This document shows, one piece after another, positions 53,631 through 62,116 of a stretch of 64,000 nt of DNA. Origin of the DNA: Demequina globuliformis (lineage in GTDB: Bacteria; Actinomycetota; Actinomycetes; Actinomycetales; Demequinaceae); NCBI RefSeq assembly GCF_000975155.1, contig NZ_BBRG01000001.1, forward strand, positions 62,001 through 126,000, read 5' to 3'. The notes under the pieces are model-generated. The model worked only from the letters and a program-made list of their open reading frames with translations. It ran no database searches and was not told the origin of the DNA. The translations under genes were made by a program, and so were the position numbers. Every line of letters begins with the position of its first letter. Position 1 is the first letter of the stretch.

Positions 53631-55823
53631 ATGCATGACGACAGCACCCGGACCGCCTACGGCCTGGATGCGGAACAGCGCGTAATTGACGGGCTGTACG
53701 GTCGCCTCGACGATCTCCGCGGTGAGACCGAACGGCGACTAGCCGAGGTCCGCAAGTCGGGACCGTCGGGATCCCCGCAAAACCGTTCCGAGCGCGATGC
53801 CTTCGCGACCCTGTACGAGGACCGCATCATGCAGCTCGACGCGGTGGAGGACCGGCTGTGCTTTGGTCGCCTCGACCTGGCCGACGGCGACCGGCTCTAC
53901 GTAGGCCGTATCGGGCTGTCAGATGAGGCCCACGCTCCCCTGCTCACTGACTGGCGCGCTCCGGCAGCACGGGCCTTCTATTCAGCAACCGCCGCCAACC
54001 CGTCCGGCGTGGTCAACCGCCGTCACCTCACGACGCGCGGCCGCGTGGTCACGGCAGTGGAGGACGACGTCCTCGACGTCGCCGCGCTGCGAGAGGCCGG
54101 ACTCGACGACACCCTCGCGGGAGAGGGCGCGCTGCTGGCGGCACTCGACGCGCGCCGCACGGGGCGCATGGGCGACATTGTCGCGACCATTCAGGCCGAG
54201 CAGGACGCGGTGATTCGCGCCGACCTCGACGGTGCGCTGGTGGTGCAAGGTGGGCCAGGGACCGGCAAGACGGCCGTGGCTCTTCACCGCGCCGCCTTCC
54301 TCCTGTACCACCACCGCGAGCAGCTTGAGCGCCGTGGTGTGCTGTTGATCGGTCCGTCGGCGCAGTTCCTGCGCTACATCGACCACGTGCTGCCGTCTCT
54401 GGGTGAGACGGGCGCGGTCTCGACCACCTTGGCCGGGTTGGTGCCCGGAGTGCGCATCGGCGCCGTGGAACGGGACGACGTCGCCTCCGTGAAGGGCCGC
54501 ACCATCATGAGCCGCGTGATCAAGAACGCGGTGCGCGAACGCCAGCGCCTACCGCGCGAGGACCAAGAAGTCTCGATCGACGGACGCACGGTCGTGATTC
54601 GCCGCTCAGATATTCGCGAGGCCCAGTCGAAGGCACGCCGCGAGGGCAAGCCCCACAACGAAGCGCGCGCGTCCTTCGCCAAGGAGATGATTGGCCGGCT
54701 CACCGCCCAACTCGTCGAGCAACTGGACCACCACCTCGACAACGACGAGCGGTTCGAGCTCGAACGCGACGTACGCGATTCCAAGACAATCAGGATTGCG
54801 CTCAACCTGTGCTGGTTGCCCATCACGCCCGTGCAGTTCATTCGCGACCTCCTGTCCAAGCCCCACCTTCTTGACCACGCAGCGCGGAGCCTCAGCGCCC
54901 ACGACCGCGCGCTCCTCATTCGCCCCTCCCACGCCCCCATGACAGAGGCCGACATTCCCCTCCTGGACGAGGCCGCGGACCTGTTGGGCGATATGCCGTC
55001 CAACGCCCCCCGCGCCGCCACGGGAGCCAGCGAGGAAGAGATCGAATACGCCCGCGAGGTGCTGTCGACTTTCGACACCGACGGCATGGTGAGCGCGGAG
55101 GACCTCGCCGAACGCATGCGCGGATCAACGTCGCGCATGACCCTCGCCGAACGCGCAGCGAGTGACCGCACCTGGACCTACGGTCACGTGGTGGTTGACG
55201 AGGCACAGGAGTTGTCGCCCATGGCATGGCGCATGCTGCTACGCCGCTGCCCCACGCGTTCCTTCACGATCGTGGGCGACGTGGCGCAGGTGACGAGCGC
55301 GGCGGGCACCCAATGGTGGCCCGAGACCATGGATCCCCTGTTTGGACCATCGTGGCACCTGCGAGAGTTGACGGTGTCGTATCGCATCCCGGCGCAGGTG
55401 GCGCAGGTAGCGCAGTCCTTCGCCAAGGCCGCGGCGCTGCCGGTGAGCGAGTTGAGTGCGGCGCGCGAGGTGGACGATGCGGTCGCCCTGACAACGGCCG
55501 ATGCCCCAGTTGCGGCGCGAACCGCGGCTCGCCTTGCAGGCGAGCACGCGGCGCGCATGGCCGACAGCGAGGGAGGCTTGGTAGCGATCATTGCTCCGCA
55601 GGACAGTCTGGGAGCGGTCCGCGAGGGCCTCGCGCAGCACGCCGCCGCGGCTGACGTCACCGTGTGCACTCCGTTGGAGTCCAAGGGTCTTGAGTTCGAC
55701 GTGGTGGTCGTGCTCGACCCGGCGGCAATTGCGGCCCGTCCAGGCGACCTCTACGTGGCGCTCACGCGCCCCACTCAGCGCCTGGAGATCGTTCACACCG
55801 GACGTTTGCCCGCTGGACTGTGA
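53631..55823 (+). CDS. helR: RNA polymerase recycling motor HelR (HelD class)
   Basis: 730 residues, UvrD/HelD-like ATPase. N-terminal coiled antenna arm (AEQRVIDGLYGRLDDLRGETERRL), Walker A VVQGGPGTGKTAVALHRAA (about 206), motif II VVDEAQELSPMAWRMLL, then GDVAQVTSAAG and a C-terminal VYVALTRPTQRLEIVH. HelR removes RNA polymerase from nucleic acid and in Streptomyces protects it from rifamycins. ATG 53631 is chosen (GAAGG about ten bases upstream); an ATG five codons earlier is possible. Confidence 0.9.
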   Translation: MHDDSTRTAYGLDAEQRVIDGLYGRLDDLRGETERRLAEVRKSGPSGSPQNRSERDAFATLYEDRIMQLDAVEDRLCFGRLDLADGDRLYVGRIGLSDEAHAPLLTDWRAPAARAFYSATAANPSGVVNRRHLTTRGRVVTAVEDDVLDVAALREAGLDDTLAGEGALLAALDARRTGRMGDIVATIQAEQDAVIRADLDGALVVQGGPGTGKTAVALHRAAFLLYHHREQLERRGVLLIGPSAQFLRYIDHVLPSLGETGAVSTTLAGLVPGVRIGAVERDDVASVKGRTIMSRVIKNAVRERQRLPREDQEVSIDGRTVVIRRSDIREAQSKARREGKPHNEARASFAKEMIGRLTAQLVEQLDHHLDNDERFELERDVRDSKTIRIALNLCWLPITPVQFIRDLLSKPHLLDHAARSLSAHDRALLIRPSHAPMTEADIPLLDEAADLLGDMPSNAPRAATGASEEEIEYAREVLSTFDTDGMVSAEDLAERMRGSTSRMTLAERAASDRTWTYGHVVVDEAQELSPMAWRMLLRRCPTRSFTIVGDVAQVTSAAGTQWWPETMDPLFGPSWHLRELTVSYRIPAQVAQVAQSFAKAAALPVSELSAAREVDDAVALTTADAPVAARTAARLAGEHAARMADSEGGLVAIIAPQDSLGAVREGLAQHAAAADVTVCTPLESKGLEFDVVVVLDPAAIAARPGDLYVALTRPTQRLEIVHTGRLPAGL

Positions 55824-55886
55824 GGTGCGGGGCGCTGCGGCAAGGAGCGCTCGTGTGACGACGCATCGCCGCTGAGGCTCCAGGCG

Positions 55887-56681
55887 CTACTGGCAGGGAC
55901 CCGCACCGGCGACCGCGAGCGCGTACCGGTCCCCCGGCCCCCAGGACGCCGCAGCCATGTTCTCCGTGTGCATCAGCTCAGTGGGATCGTCAACGTGACC
56001 CAAGCCCACGACGTGCGCCAACTCGTGACGGATGATTGACTCGGCACGCTCAAGCCCACCTGGCTCCTCCAGCAAGTCAGCCAAGTCTTCCCTGTCCAAG
56101 ATGACGACTCCCGCGGCCAGGAAGCGTTGGTCGCCGTATGCGCCGGTGACCGATGACGACCCGCCGAGACCTGCAGTGGAACCCGCGAGGTCGGCGGTCT
56201 CTTGCTCGTCTGACCACCCGATCACGATCGGAGCAAACCGCTCGCCGTACCGGTCTTGAATCAGCGGCCGGTCGAACGATGCGAGTTCCGATGTCTCCCC
56301 TTCGAAATCGAACACCAGACCGGTGTAAACCTCGATGTCAGCGACTGCCCGTTCCACGAGACCCTGAGCGCCTGCAGGCATCCCCTCAGGATTGTGCACC
56401 CACGCCAACGCCACGCAAGGGTCGTAGCGCGTCGGCTCGCCGTCCTCTTCGAACAAGAACGCGTGATCTCCTGAGGTCGACGCCGCGACCGCTGGTGCCA
56501 GGCGCGCGCCGGACGACTGTGCCTGCGGGACGCGGATCTCCTGCCCCTCGATCTCCAGCACGTTGCGAGGTTGACCCAAATGAGAAATGTCTTCCCACGT
56601 GGCGCCCGTCGCCCACACCCCTGCCCCGGCCGCGGCAACGCCGAGTCCGGTGATGACGAGGAGCCTGCTAGCCAGATTCAC
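55887..56681 (-). CDS. Matrixin-like secreted zinc metalloprotease
   Basis: 264 residues. An N-terminal hydrophobic segment (LLVITGLGVAAAGAGVW) acts as signal or anchor. The zinc site is ESIIRHELAHVVGLGHVDD, a metzincin HExxHxxGxxH, followed by ELMH as Met-turn. The central GVVILDREDL and FAPIVIGWSDEQET are typical of peptidase M10 relatives. No pro-peptide Cys switch is evident. The GTG start (56681) removes an odd Cys-rich extension. Substrate unknown. Confidence 0.82.
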   Translation of the reverse strand: MNLASRLLVITGLGVAAAGAGVWATGATWEDISHLGQPRNVLEIEGQEIRVPQAQSSGARLAPAVAASTSGDHAFLFEEDGEPTRYDPCVALAWVHNPEGMPAGAQGLVERAVADIEVYTGLVFDFEGETSELASFDRPLIQDRYGERFAPIVIGWSDEQETADLAGSTAGLGGSSSVTGAYGDQRFLAAGVVILDREDLADLLEEPGGLERAESIIRHELAHVVGLGHVDDPTELMHTENMAAASWGPGDRYALAVAGAGPCQ

Positions 56682-56827
56682 AGGACATAGCCTGCCATGC
56701 GCCCCGTCCGCGCCGTCGCACCCACACGAGCCCAGGCATCGGCCCATTCCTCGGTCCCGCAGGGACCATGACCAACCGCCGGGTAGTCGGATTGGTCACA
56801 GCGCCCCATTTGCGGAAAGATAGCCCC

Positions 56828-58024
56828 GTGCGCGCACTTCTACTTGAGAATCTTCACTCCAAGGCCACCGAGAACTTCGAGGCCGCCGGCATCTCCGTCG
56901 AGAACCACGCTGGCGCGATGGACGAGGACGAGCTCATCGAGGCCCTTCAGGGCGTTGAGATCCTCGGCATCCGTTCCAAGACCCAGCTCACCGAACGGGT
57001 CATGGCGGCCTCGCCCTCGCTGATCGCGGTCGGAGCGTTCTCCATCGGCACCAACCAGATTGACCTCGACGCCGCCGCGCGCCGGGGCATCGCGGCCTTC
57101 AACGCGCCGTACTCCAACACGCGTTCCGTCGTCGAGATGGCGGTGTCGGAGATGATCTCCCTGACGCGCCGCCTCCCGGTTCACCAGAAGCTCATGCACG
57201 AGGGCGTGTGGAACAAGAGCGCTGACGGCGCCCACGAGATTCGTGGCCGCACGCTGGGCATTGTCGGGTACGGCAACATCGGTTCACAGTTGTCCGTGGT
57301 CGCCGAGGCGCTGGGCATGAACGTCATCTTCTTCGACAGCGCTGAGAAGCTCGCTCTGGGCAACGCCACGCGCATGCCGTCGCTCGATGCCCTGCTGCGC
57401 GAGGCAGACATTGTGACCTTGCACGTGGACGGCCGCAGCGGCAACCAGGGCTTCTTTGGCCGCGAGCAGTTCGAATCGATGAAGCATGGTGCGCACTTCC
57501 TCAACCTGTCGCGTGGGTTCATCGTCGACGTTGATGCCCTGCGCGAAGGCCTCGAGTCCGGCGCCATTGGTGGAGCCGCCATCGACGTGTTCCCGGAGGA
57601 GCCCAAGAAGAAGGGCGACCCGTTCCTCACGCCGTTGCAGAACATCCCGAACGTCATTTTGACCCCGCACATTGGCGGATCAACGGAAGAAGCCCAGCGC
57701 GACATCGGCATCTTCGTGTCCACGCGTCTGTGTGACTATGTGACGAAGGGCTCTACGTCCCTCAGCGTCAACCTGCCCAACCTTCAGCTCGACCGCCCGT
57801 CCGGATCGCACCGCATCGCCCACCTGCACGAGAACGTGCCCGGTGTGCTCGCGGCCGTCAACCGAGTGTTCGCCGAGCACGAGGTCAACATCGAAGGCCA
57901 GATGCTCGCGACCCGCGGTGAACTGGGTTACGTGGTGACGGACATTTCCGCCGGCGTGACCGAGGAGTCCGTGGCAGCGTTGGGCGCCATGCCAGGAACC
58001 GTCCGACTGCAGGTGCTCTCATAA
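56828..58024 (+). CDS. serA: D-3-phosphoglycerate dehydrogenase
   Basis: 398 residues. NAD-binding GIVGYGNIGSQLS, catalytic Arg/Glu/His set in NLSRGFIVDVDAL, DVFPEEP and TPHIGGSTEEAQ, and a C-terminal ACT domain (HENVPGVLAAVNRVFAEHEVNIEGQ) for serine feedback. Short form with one ACT domain, as in E. coli, and not the long mycobacterial type. First step of serine synthesis. GTG 56828 is preferred over the upstream ATG 56768 by homology and by GGAAAG upstream. Confidence 0.95.
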   Translation: MRALLLENLHSKATENFEAAGISVENHAGAMDEDELIEALQGVEILGIRSKTQLTERVMAASPSLIAVGAFSIGTNQIDLDAAARRGIAAFNAPYSNTRSVVEMAVSEMISLTRRLPVHQKLMHEGVWNKSADGAHEIRGRTLGIVGYGNIGSQLSVVAEALGMNVIFFDSAEKLALGNATRMPSLDALLREADIVTLHVDGRSGNQGFFGREQFESMKHGAHFLNLSRGFIVDVDALREGLESGAIGGAAIDVFPEEPKKKGDPFLTPLQNIPNVILTPHIGGSTEEAQRDIGIFVSTRLCDYVTKGSTSLSVNLPNLQLDRPSGSHRIAHLHENVPGVLAAVNRVFAEHEVNIEGQMLATRGELGYVVTDISAGVTEESVAALGAMPGTVRLQVLS

Positions 58025-60021
58025 CTGTCCACGACGCCAGCGACCCGATCGCATTCGCAGACCTCGGTCTGCCACCCACCCTTGTCGAAGCTCTCGACAG
58101 GGCGGGGTTGACCACCGCATTCCCGATCCAGTCGGCGACCATCGCCGACGCCCTTGCGGGGCGCGACGTGCTCGGCAAGGCCCGCACAGGCTCAGGCAAG
58201 ACCCTTGGCTTTGGCCTCCCAGCCATCGCTCGCCTGGCCGACGGAGACAAGCCTGCGCCCACGAAGCCGCGCGCGATCGTGTTGGTTCCCACGCGCGAGC
58301 TTGCGATGCAGGTCAACGACGCGCTCGAACCGTTCGCCCACTCGATGGGGGTATCGCTACGCCTGGTGGCAGGCGGCCTGTCCATGACCAAGCAGGTGCA
58401 GGCGCTCGAACGCGGAGTCCACCTCCTTGTCGCGACTCCCGGACGCCTTGCCGATCTGACGCGCCGCGGACACGCGGATATGTCAGACGTGGAACTCATT
58501 GTGCTCGATGAGGCGGACCACATGGCTGACATGGGGTTCATGGACGAGATCAATGAGATCCTCGAACACGTGCCCGCTGGCGGACAACGCCTGCTGTTCT
58601 CCGCCACCCTTGACGGCGACGTCGACCGCCTCGTGGCGGAACACATGGTTGACCCTGTCCTCCATGACGTCACGGGCGGAGACGATGGTCCCGCCAGCAT
58701 GACCCACCTGGTGCTGAGCATCCCGCCACACGTGAAGTACCAGCTCGCGCACCGGATCGTCGCGCGCGAAGGCCGCACCATCGTGTTTGTGCGCTCGAAG
58801 TTGGCCTGCGACCGTATCGCGGGCGAGATGCGAGACGCGGGTGTGCTCGCAGTGTCCCTGCACGGCGACAAGTCGCAGGCAGAGCGCAATCACGCCATTA
58901 CGGGTTTCCGGGCAGGGCAGATTCCTGTGCTGGTCGCCACCGACGTTGCCGCGCGCGGTATCCACGTCGACGCCGTTGACCTGGTGCTGCAAATGGACCC
59001 GCCGTCCGATTTCAAGGACTACACGCACCGTGCCGGGCGCACCGCGAGGGCGGGCAGCGCCGGCATTGTGGTGACTCTGTCACTTCCCCACCAGCGCAAG
59101 ACCGTTGACCGCCTCATCGACAACGCCGGCGTGGACGCGATCTTCCGCAAGGTACGCGGGGAAGATCAGGAATCGCTCGCGCTGCTCAGCGAGCTCACAG
59201 GCGCACGCGAGCCCTCAGGAGTACCGGTCCCCGAGCCCCTGCCAGACAGCGCCCTGCGTGGACGCGGCGGACGCGGACGGCCCGACCGTGGGGGTCGCGG
59301 CCGCACCGACAGGAACGGTCGTGAGCGTCCAGCGCGCACCGACTACGGTGCGCGAGCTGACCGCACCCGACGTCCTGCCCGGGGCCGCGATGACTTCGCC
59401 GATGAGTCGCGCACCGCCCGCGAGAATGCTCTCCTGGCACGCGAGGAGCGCCTCGCGCGACGCGAAGCCGAACTCGAGGCACGCGAACGCGACGTCGCGC
59501 AGCGTGGCCGCTCGCGGGACTACGAGACTGGGCCCGCGAGACGCGGCGGTAGCCGTGATCGCAGCCCCGAACGCGCGACCGGCCGTACTCGCGGAGATGA
59601 CGACAACCGTCGTGGGTCCAAGCCAGAGGCGCGGCGCCAGGCGCGTGGTGACGGCGACACCCGGCGCCCACCCAGGACGGAGACTCGACGGGACTCGCGC
59701 TTCGACGACCGTCGAGACAGTCGCGGAGGCTCAGACAGTCGCGGAGCCTCAGACAGTCGCAGAGGCTCAGGCCGCTCGCGCGATGCACAGGCGCCCGCAA
59801 ACGACGGCCGCCGCCGTCCCTCGAGCCGCCAGCGCCCACAGGATGATGCTCCGTCCACCGCGCGCGATCGTGGCCAGGCACGGCCCGAGGGTCAGGCGTT
59901 CGAATCCAAGAAGGGCGCGTCACACGGCAAGAAGAAGTCTGCCGCGAAGCAATCGGGCCGTTCGGGCAAGGCCCGGCCCAAGAACAAGGGGCAGGGCAAG
60001 GGCAAGCGCTCCAAGCGCTAA
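58021..60021 (+). CDS. DEAD-box RNA helicase, apparent AUA start
   Basis: About 666 residues. Q-motif region FADLGLPPTLVEALDRAGLTTAFPIQ, Walker A ARTGSGKT (about 55), PTRELAMQV, VLDEADHMADMGF, SATLDGD, ATDVAARGIHVD and HRAGRTARAG. The C-terminal ~250 residues are Arg/Gly/Asp-rich with RDSRGGSDSRGASDSRRG repeats and a Lys-rich end. The first ATG/GTG/TTG in frame (TTG 58108) would delete the Q-motif phenylalanine region. The frame is open upstream to a TGA at 57919 with no normal start. ATA 58021 has AGGTG five bases upstream and overlaps the serA stop. Confidence 0.88.
   Translation: MTVHDASDPIAFADLGLPPTLVEALDRAGLTTAFPIQSATIADALAGRDVLGKARTGSGKTLGFGLPAIARLADGDKPAPTKPRAIVLVPTRELAMQVNDALEPFAHSMGVSLRLVAGGLSMTKQVQALERGVHLLVATPGRLADLTRRGHADMSDVELIVLDEADHMADMGFMDEINEILEHVPAGGQRLLFSATLDGDVDRLVAEHMVDPVLHDVTGGDDGPASMTHLVLSIPPHVKYQLAHRIVAREGRTIVFVRSKLACDRIAGEMRDAGVLAVSLHGDKSQAERNHAITGFRAGQIPVLVATDVAARGIHVDAVDLVLQMDPPSDFKDYTHRAGRTARAGSAGIVVTLSLPHQRKTVDRLIDNAGVDAIFRKVRGEDQESLALLSELTGAREPSGVPVPEPLPDSALRGRGGRGRPDRGGRGRTDRNGRERPARTDYGARADRTRRPARGRDDFADESRTARENALLAREERLARREAELEARERDVAQRGRSRDYETGPARRGGSRDRSPERATGRTRGDDDNRRGSKPEARRQARGDGDTRRPPRTETRRDSRFDDRRDSRGGSDSRGASDSRRGSGRSRDAQAPANDGRRRPSSRQRPQDDAPSTARDRGQARPEGQAFESKKGASHGKKKSAAKQSGRSGKARPKNKGQGKGKRSKR
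59716..59769 (+). repeat. Three 18-base tandem repeats in the helicase C-terminus
   Basis: GACAGTCGCGGAGGCTCA with two near-identical copies, coding for DSRG-type six-residue units. An in-frame, length-variable RGG/RS-like tail is the likely result. Confidence 0.85.
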
Positions 60022-60058
60022 CGGGCCGCCCGGTGGAGCCGGCGGTGCCAGAACGTGG

Positions 60059-60508
60059 TTACTGCTGACCCGTCCGGAGGTCCGTGATGGCCGCGTCGAA
60101 GTCGTCGAGGTTCTGGAAGTCCTGGTACACGCTCGCGAACCGTAGGTATGCCACCTCATCGAGTTCGCGCAGCGGCGGCAGAATCGCCAGCCCAATGTCG
60201 GTTGCCTTAATCTCCGCTGCCCCAGAGGCGCGGATCGATTCCTCGACCTTGTGTGCCAGCACTGCGAGGTCGTCGTCGCTGACGGGGCGGCCCTGGCATG
60301 CCTTGCGTACACCCCCCACGACCTTCTCGCGACTAAACGGCTCCCCCACGCCATTGCGCTTCATCACCATGAGGCTTGCGGTCTCAATCGTCGAGAAGCG
60401 CTTGCCACACTCAGGGCACTCTCGGCGCCGCCGAATCGCAAGACCGTCATCGGACGTGCGTGAGTCAATGACTCGGGAGTCGGCATTCTTGCAGAAAGGA
60501 CAGTGCAT
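60059..60508 (-). CDS. nrdR: Transcriptional repressor NrdR
   Basis: 149 residues. N-terminal zinc ribbon [17 protein letters not shown] then [15 protein letters not shown], followed by an ATP-cone domain ([29 protein letters not shown]). NrdR represses ribonucleotide reductase genes in response to ATP/dATP. It sits near lexA and the LysM gene, an order shared by many Actinobacteria. No NrdR box is obvious in its own upstream region. Confidence 0.97.
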   Translation of the reverse strand: MHCPFCKNADSRVIDSRTSDDGLAIRRRRECPECGKRFSTIETASLMVMKRNGVGEPFSREKVVGGVRKACQGRPVSDDDLAVLAHKVEESIRASGAAEIKATDIGLAILPPLRELDEVAYLRFASVYQDFQNLDDFDAAITDLRTGQQ

Positions 60509-60571
60509 GCCCCTACTTTCCCACGACTAGGCGGTTAGTCGGAATCCTGGGTCCGGCTGCCGCCTGGGGAC

Positions 60572-60946
60572 CTACTCGCTGACGGGCACCCGCAGCTGCT
60601 GGCCAACCTGCAGGGAGGACCCTCCCAGTGCGTTCAGCGAAGAAATCTCCGAGACGGCATCGCGCACATCTTCGCCCTCGGGGGTGTATGCGGATGCAAT
60701 CGACCACAGTGTCTCGCCGTGCGCCACGGTGTAGGTGTCGAAGGCAGTGGGTGTCCCGCCCTCGGAGTCCGCGAACGCCTGCGGGCCAACAATCGCGGCC
60801 ACGATTGCGAGCAGCACAGCCACGACCGTGCGGCGACGACGGCGCATGACCGGGGTGTCGATCACCCGCACACGGGGGCGCGGCGCGGCGCCTACCGGGC
60901 GTGGGCGAACTGCCTGCTTGGGGCTCGTCATCGCAACTGCGGTCAT
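60572..60946 (-). CDS. SOS-linked LysM membrane protein (ChiZ/YneA-like position)
   Basis: 124 residues. Basic cytoplasmic N-terminus, one membrane helix (TVVAVLLAIVAAIVGPQAFA) and an external LysM domain (YTVAHGETLWSIASAYTPEGEDV, LQVGQQLRVPV). Divergent from lexA with SOS boxes in between, like ChiZ (Rv2719c) in Mycobacterium and functionally like YneA: damage-induced inhibition of division at the wall. The role here is inferred from position. GGAGATC precedes ATG 60946. Confidence 0.85.
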   Translation of the reverse strand: MTAVAMTSPKQAVRPRPVGAAPRPRVRVIDTPVMRRRRRTVVAVLLAIVAAIVGPQAFADSEGGTPTAFDTYTVAHGETLWSIASAYTPEGEDVRDAVSEISSLNALGGSSLQVGQQLRVPVSE

Positions 60947-60959
60947 GATCTCCTCCATT

Positions 60960-60973
60960 CGAACACTTGTTCG
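60960..60973. promoter_or_regulatory. SOS box 1
   Basis: CGAACACTTGTTCG, a LexA operator of the Gram-positive CGAAC-N4-GTTCG type. It lies 13 bases from the LysM start codon. Confidence 0.8.
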
Positions 60974-60974
60974 T

Positions 60975-60988
60975 CGAACATCTGTTCT
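60975..60988. promoter_or_regulatory. SOS box 2
   Basis: CGAACATCTGTTCT, one base from SOS box 1 and with one mismatch in the last position. The tandem pair should give tight LexA control of the LysM gene. Confidence 0.75.
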
Positions 60989-61026
60989 ATTTGTAGCACT
61001 CTGGGCTGGCTCTGGCAAGACACGCT

Positions 61027-61040
61027 CGAACATATGTTTG
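61027..61040. promoter_or_regulatory. SOS box 3
   Basis: CGAACATATGTTTG, matching the Gram-positive consensus fully. It lies about 89 bases before the lexA ATG and probably mediates autoregulation. Confidence 0.85.
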
Positions 61041-61128
61041 ATTCCTGCGCTCGGGTGCTCTACCGTCATGAAGGACAGCGAATCACCGGGGTCTGACATC
61101 ACAGGCGCCGGGCACCTCAGGAGGCGAC

Positions 61129-61836
61129 ATGGCGCAGGCACCGGGAGACGGCGAAGCCACCATCCACGAGTTCCCCGACAAAGGTGGCGCGGGCCTCAGT
61201 GAGCGCCAACGGCTCATTCTGGAGTTCATCAAGGAGTGCGTCGAGAGCCGGGGCTATCCGCCGTCCATGAGGGAGATTGGCCGGGCAGTGGGGTTGACGT
61301 CGACTTCCTCGGTACAGCACCAGCTGAGCGCGCTCGAAGGCAAGGGCTACCTGCGCAGGGATCCGCACCGCCCCCGCGCGATGGAGGTCGTGTTGCCGGA
61401 GGCAACCGACTCCCCCGCGCTCGACGCCCCTGCCGCCCCGCAGGCGCCGGCTGTCCCCGACGACGTCTCTCACGTCCCGCTGGTGGGCCAGATCGCTGCA
61501 GGCGGTCCTATCCTCGCGGACCAGGCAGTCGAGGACGTATTCTCGCTACCCCGTCAACTCACCGGACAGGGCGAGCTCTTCATGCTCACCGTCAAGGGTG
61601 ACTCGATGATCGACGCCGCCATCTGCGACGGCGACCTCGTTGTCGTGCGCCGGCAGAACACCGCTGACAACGGCGACATTGTGGCGGCGCTCTTGGATGA
61701 CGAAGCAACCGTCAAGACGTTCCGCCGTACAGACGGACAGGTGTGGCTCATGCCTCACAACCCGGCGTACACCCCCATTGATGGCACGCACGCATCGATC
61801 ATGGGCAAGGTCGTGTCCGTCTTGCGAAAGGTCTAG
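61129..61836 (+). CDS. lexA: LexA repressor
   Basis: 235 residues. Winged helix ([46 protein letters not shown]), cleavage site QIAAGGP (about 122) and the Ser/Lys pair in [15 protein letters not shown] (about 158) and DDEATVKTF (about 195). RecA-stimulated self-cleavage derepresses SOS genes. GGAGGCGAC before ATG 61129. SOS boxes upstream imply autoregulation and control of the LysM gene. Confidence 0.97.
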   Translation: MAQAPGDGEATIHEFPDKGGAGLSERQRLILEFIKECVESRGYPPSMREIGRAVGLTSTSSVQHQLSALEGKGYLRRDPHRPRAMEVVLPEATDSPALDAPAAPQAPAVPDDVSHVPLVGQIAAGGPILADQAVEDVFSLPRQLTGQGELFMLTVKGDSMIDAAICDGDLVVVRRQNTADNGDIVAALLDDEATVKTFRRTDGQVWLMPHNPAYTPIDGTHASIMGKVVSVLRKV

Positions 61837-61839
61837 CGG

Positions 61840-62079
61840 CTACTCGCCGTCTTTGCCGCTTCGCCAGCCATCCTGCCAGTGAAACTCGCCGGTGATGGCG
61901 CGGCGCATCGCGTTCATCGCGTTGGCGATGGTCGTCTGGTACACGCGCGACTGCTCGGTTTCGGCCTCCGCGGCCATAGTCCTCGAGCCCTTCTCGAAGT
62001 GTTCGAGGTACTCAGCGAACCTCGCGCGCTCAGCCTCCTGGCCGCGACGGAACTCTTCTGACGTGTCCTGGTCACTCAT
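61840..62079 (-). CDS. Small hypothetical protein
   Basis: 79 residues, charged and helical (SEEFRRGQEAERARFAEYLEHFEKG), ending FHWQDGWRSGKDGE. No membrane segment or known motif. GGGAGAGAC precedes the ATG, so it is likely translated. It lies 37 bases after dinG in the same direction and may be co-transcribed. Function unknown. Confidence 0.65.
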   Translation of the reverse strand: MSDQDTSEEFRRGQEAERARFAEYLEHFEKGSRTMAAEAETEQSRVYQTTIANAMNAMRRAITGEFHWQDGWRSGKDGE

Positions 62080-62116
62080 GTCTCTCCCTCACCCTCGCAT
62101 CGTCTCTGGATAGAGG

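Noticed and set aside
58108-58110. TTG as start of the DEAD-box helicase
   Set aside because: It would remove the Q-motif region FADLGLPPTLVEAL, which is conserved in DEAD-box proteins and is open in frame upstream.
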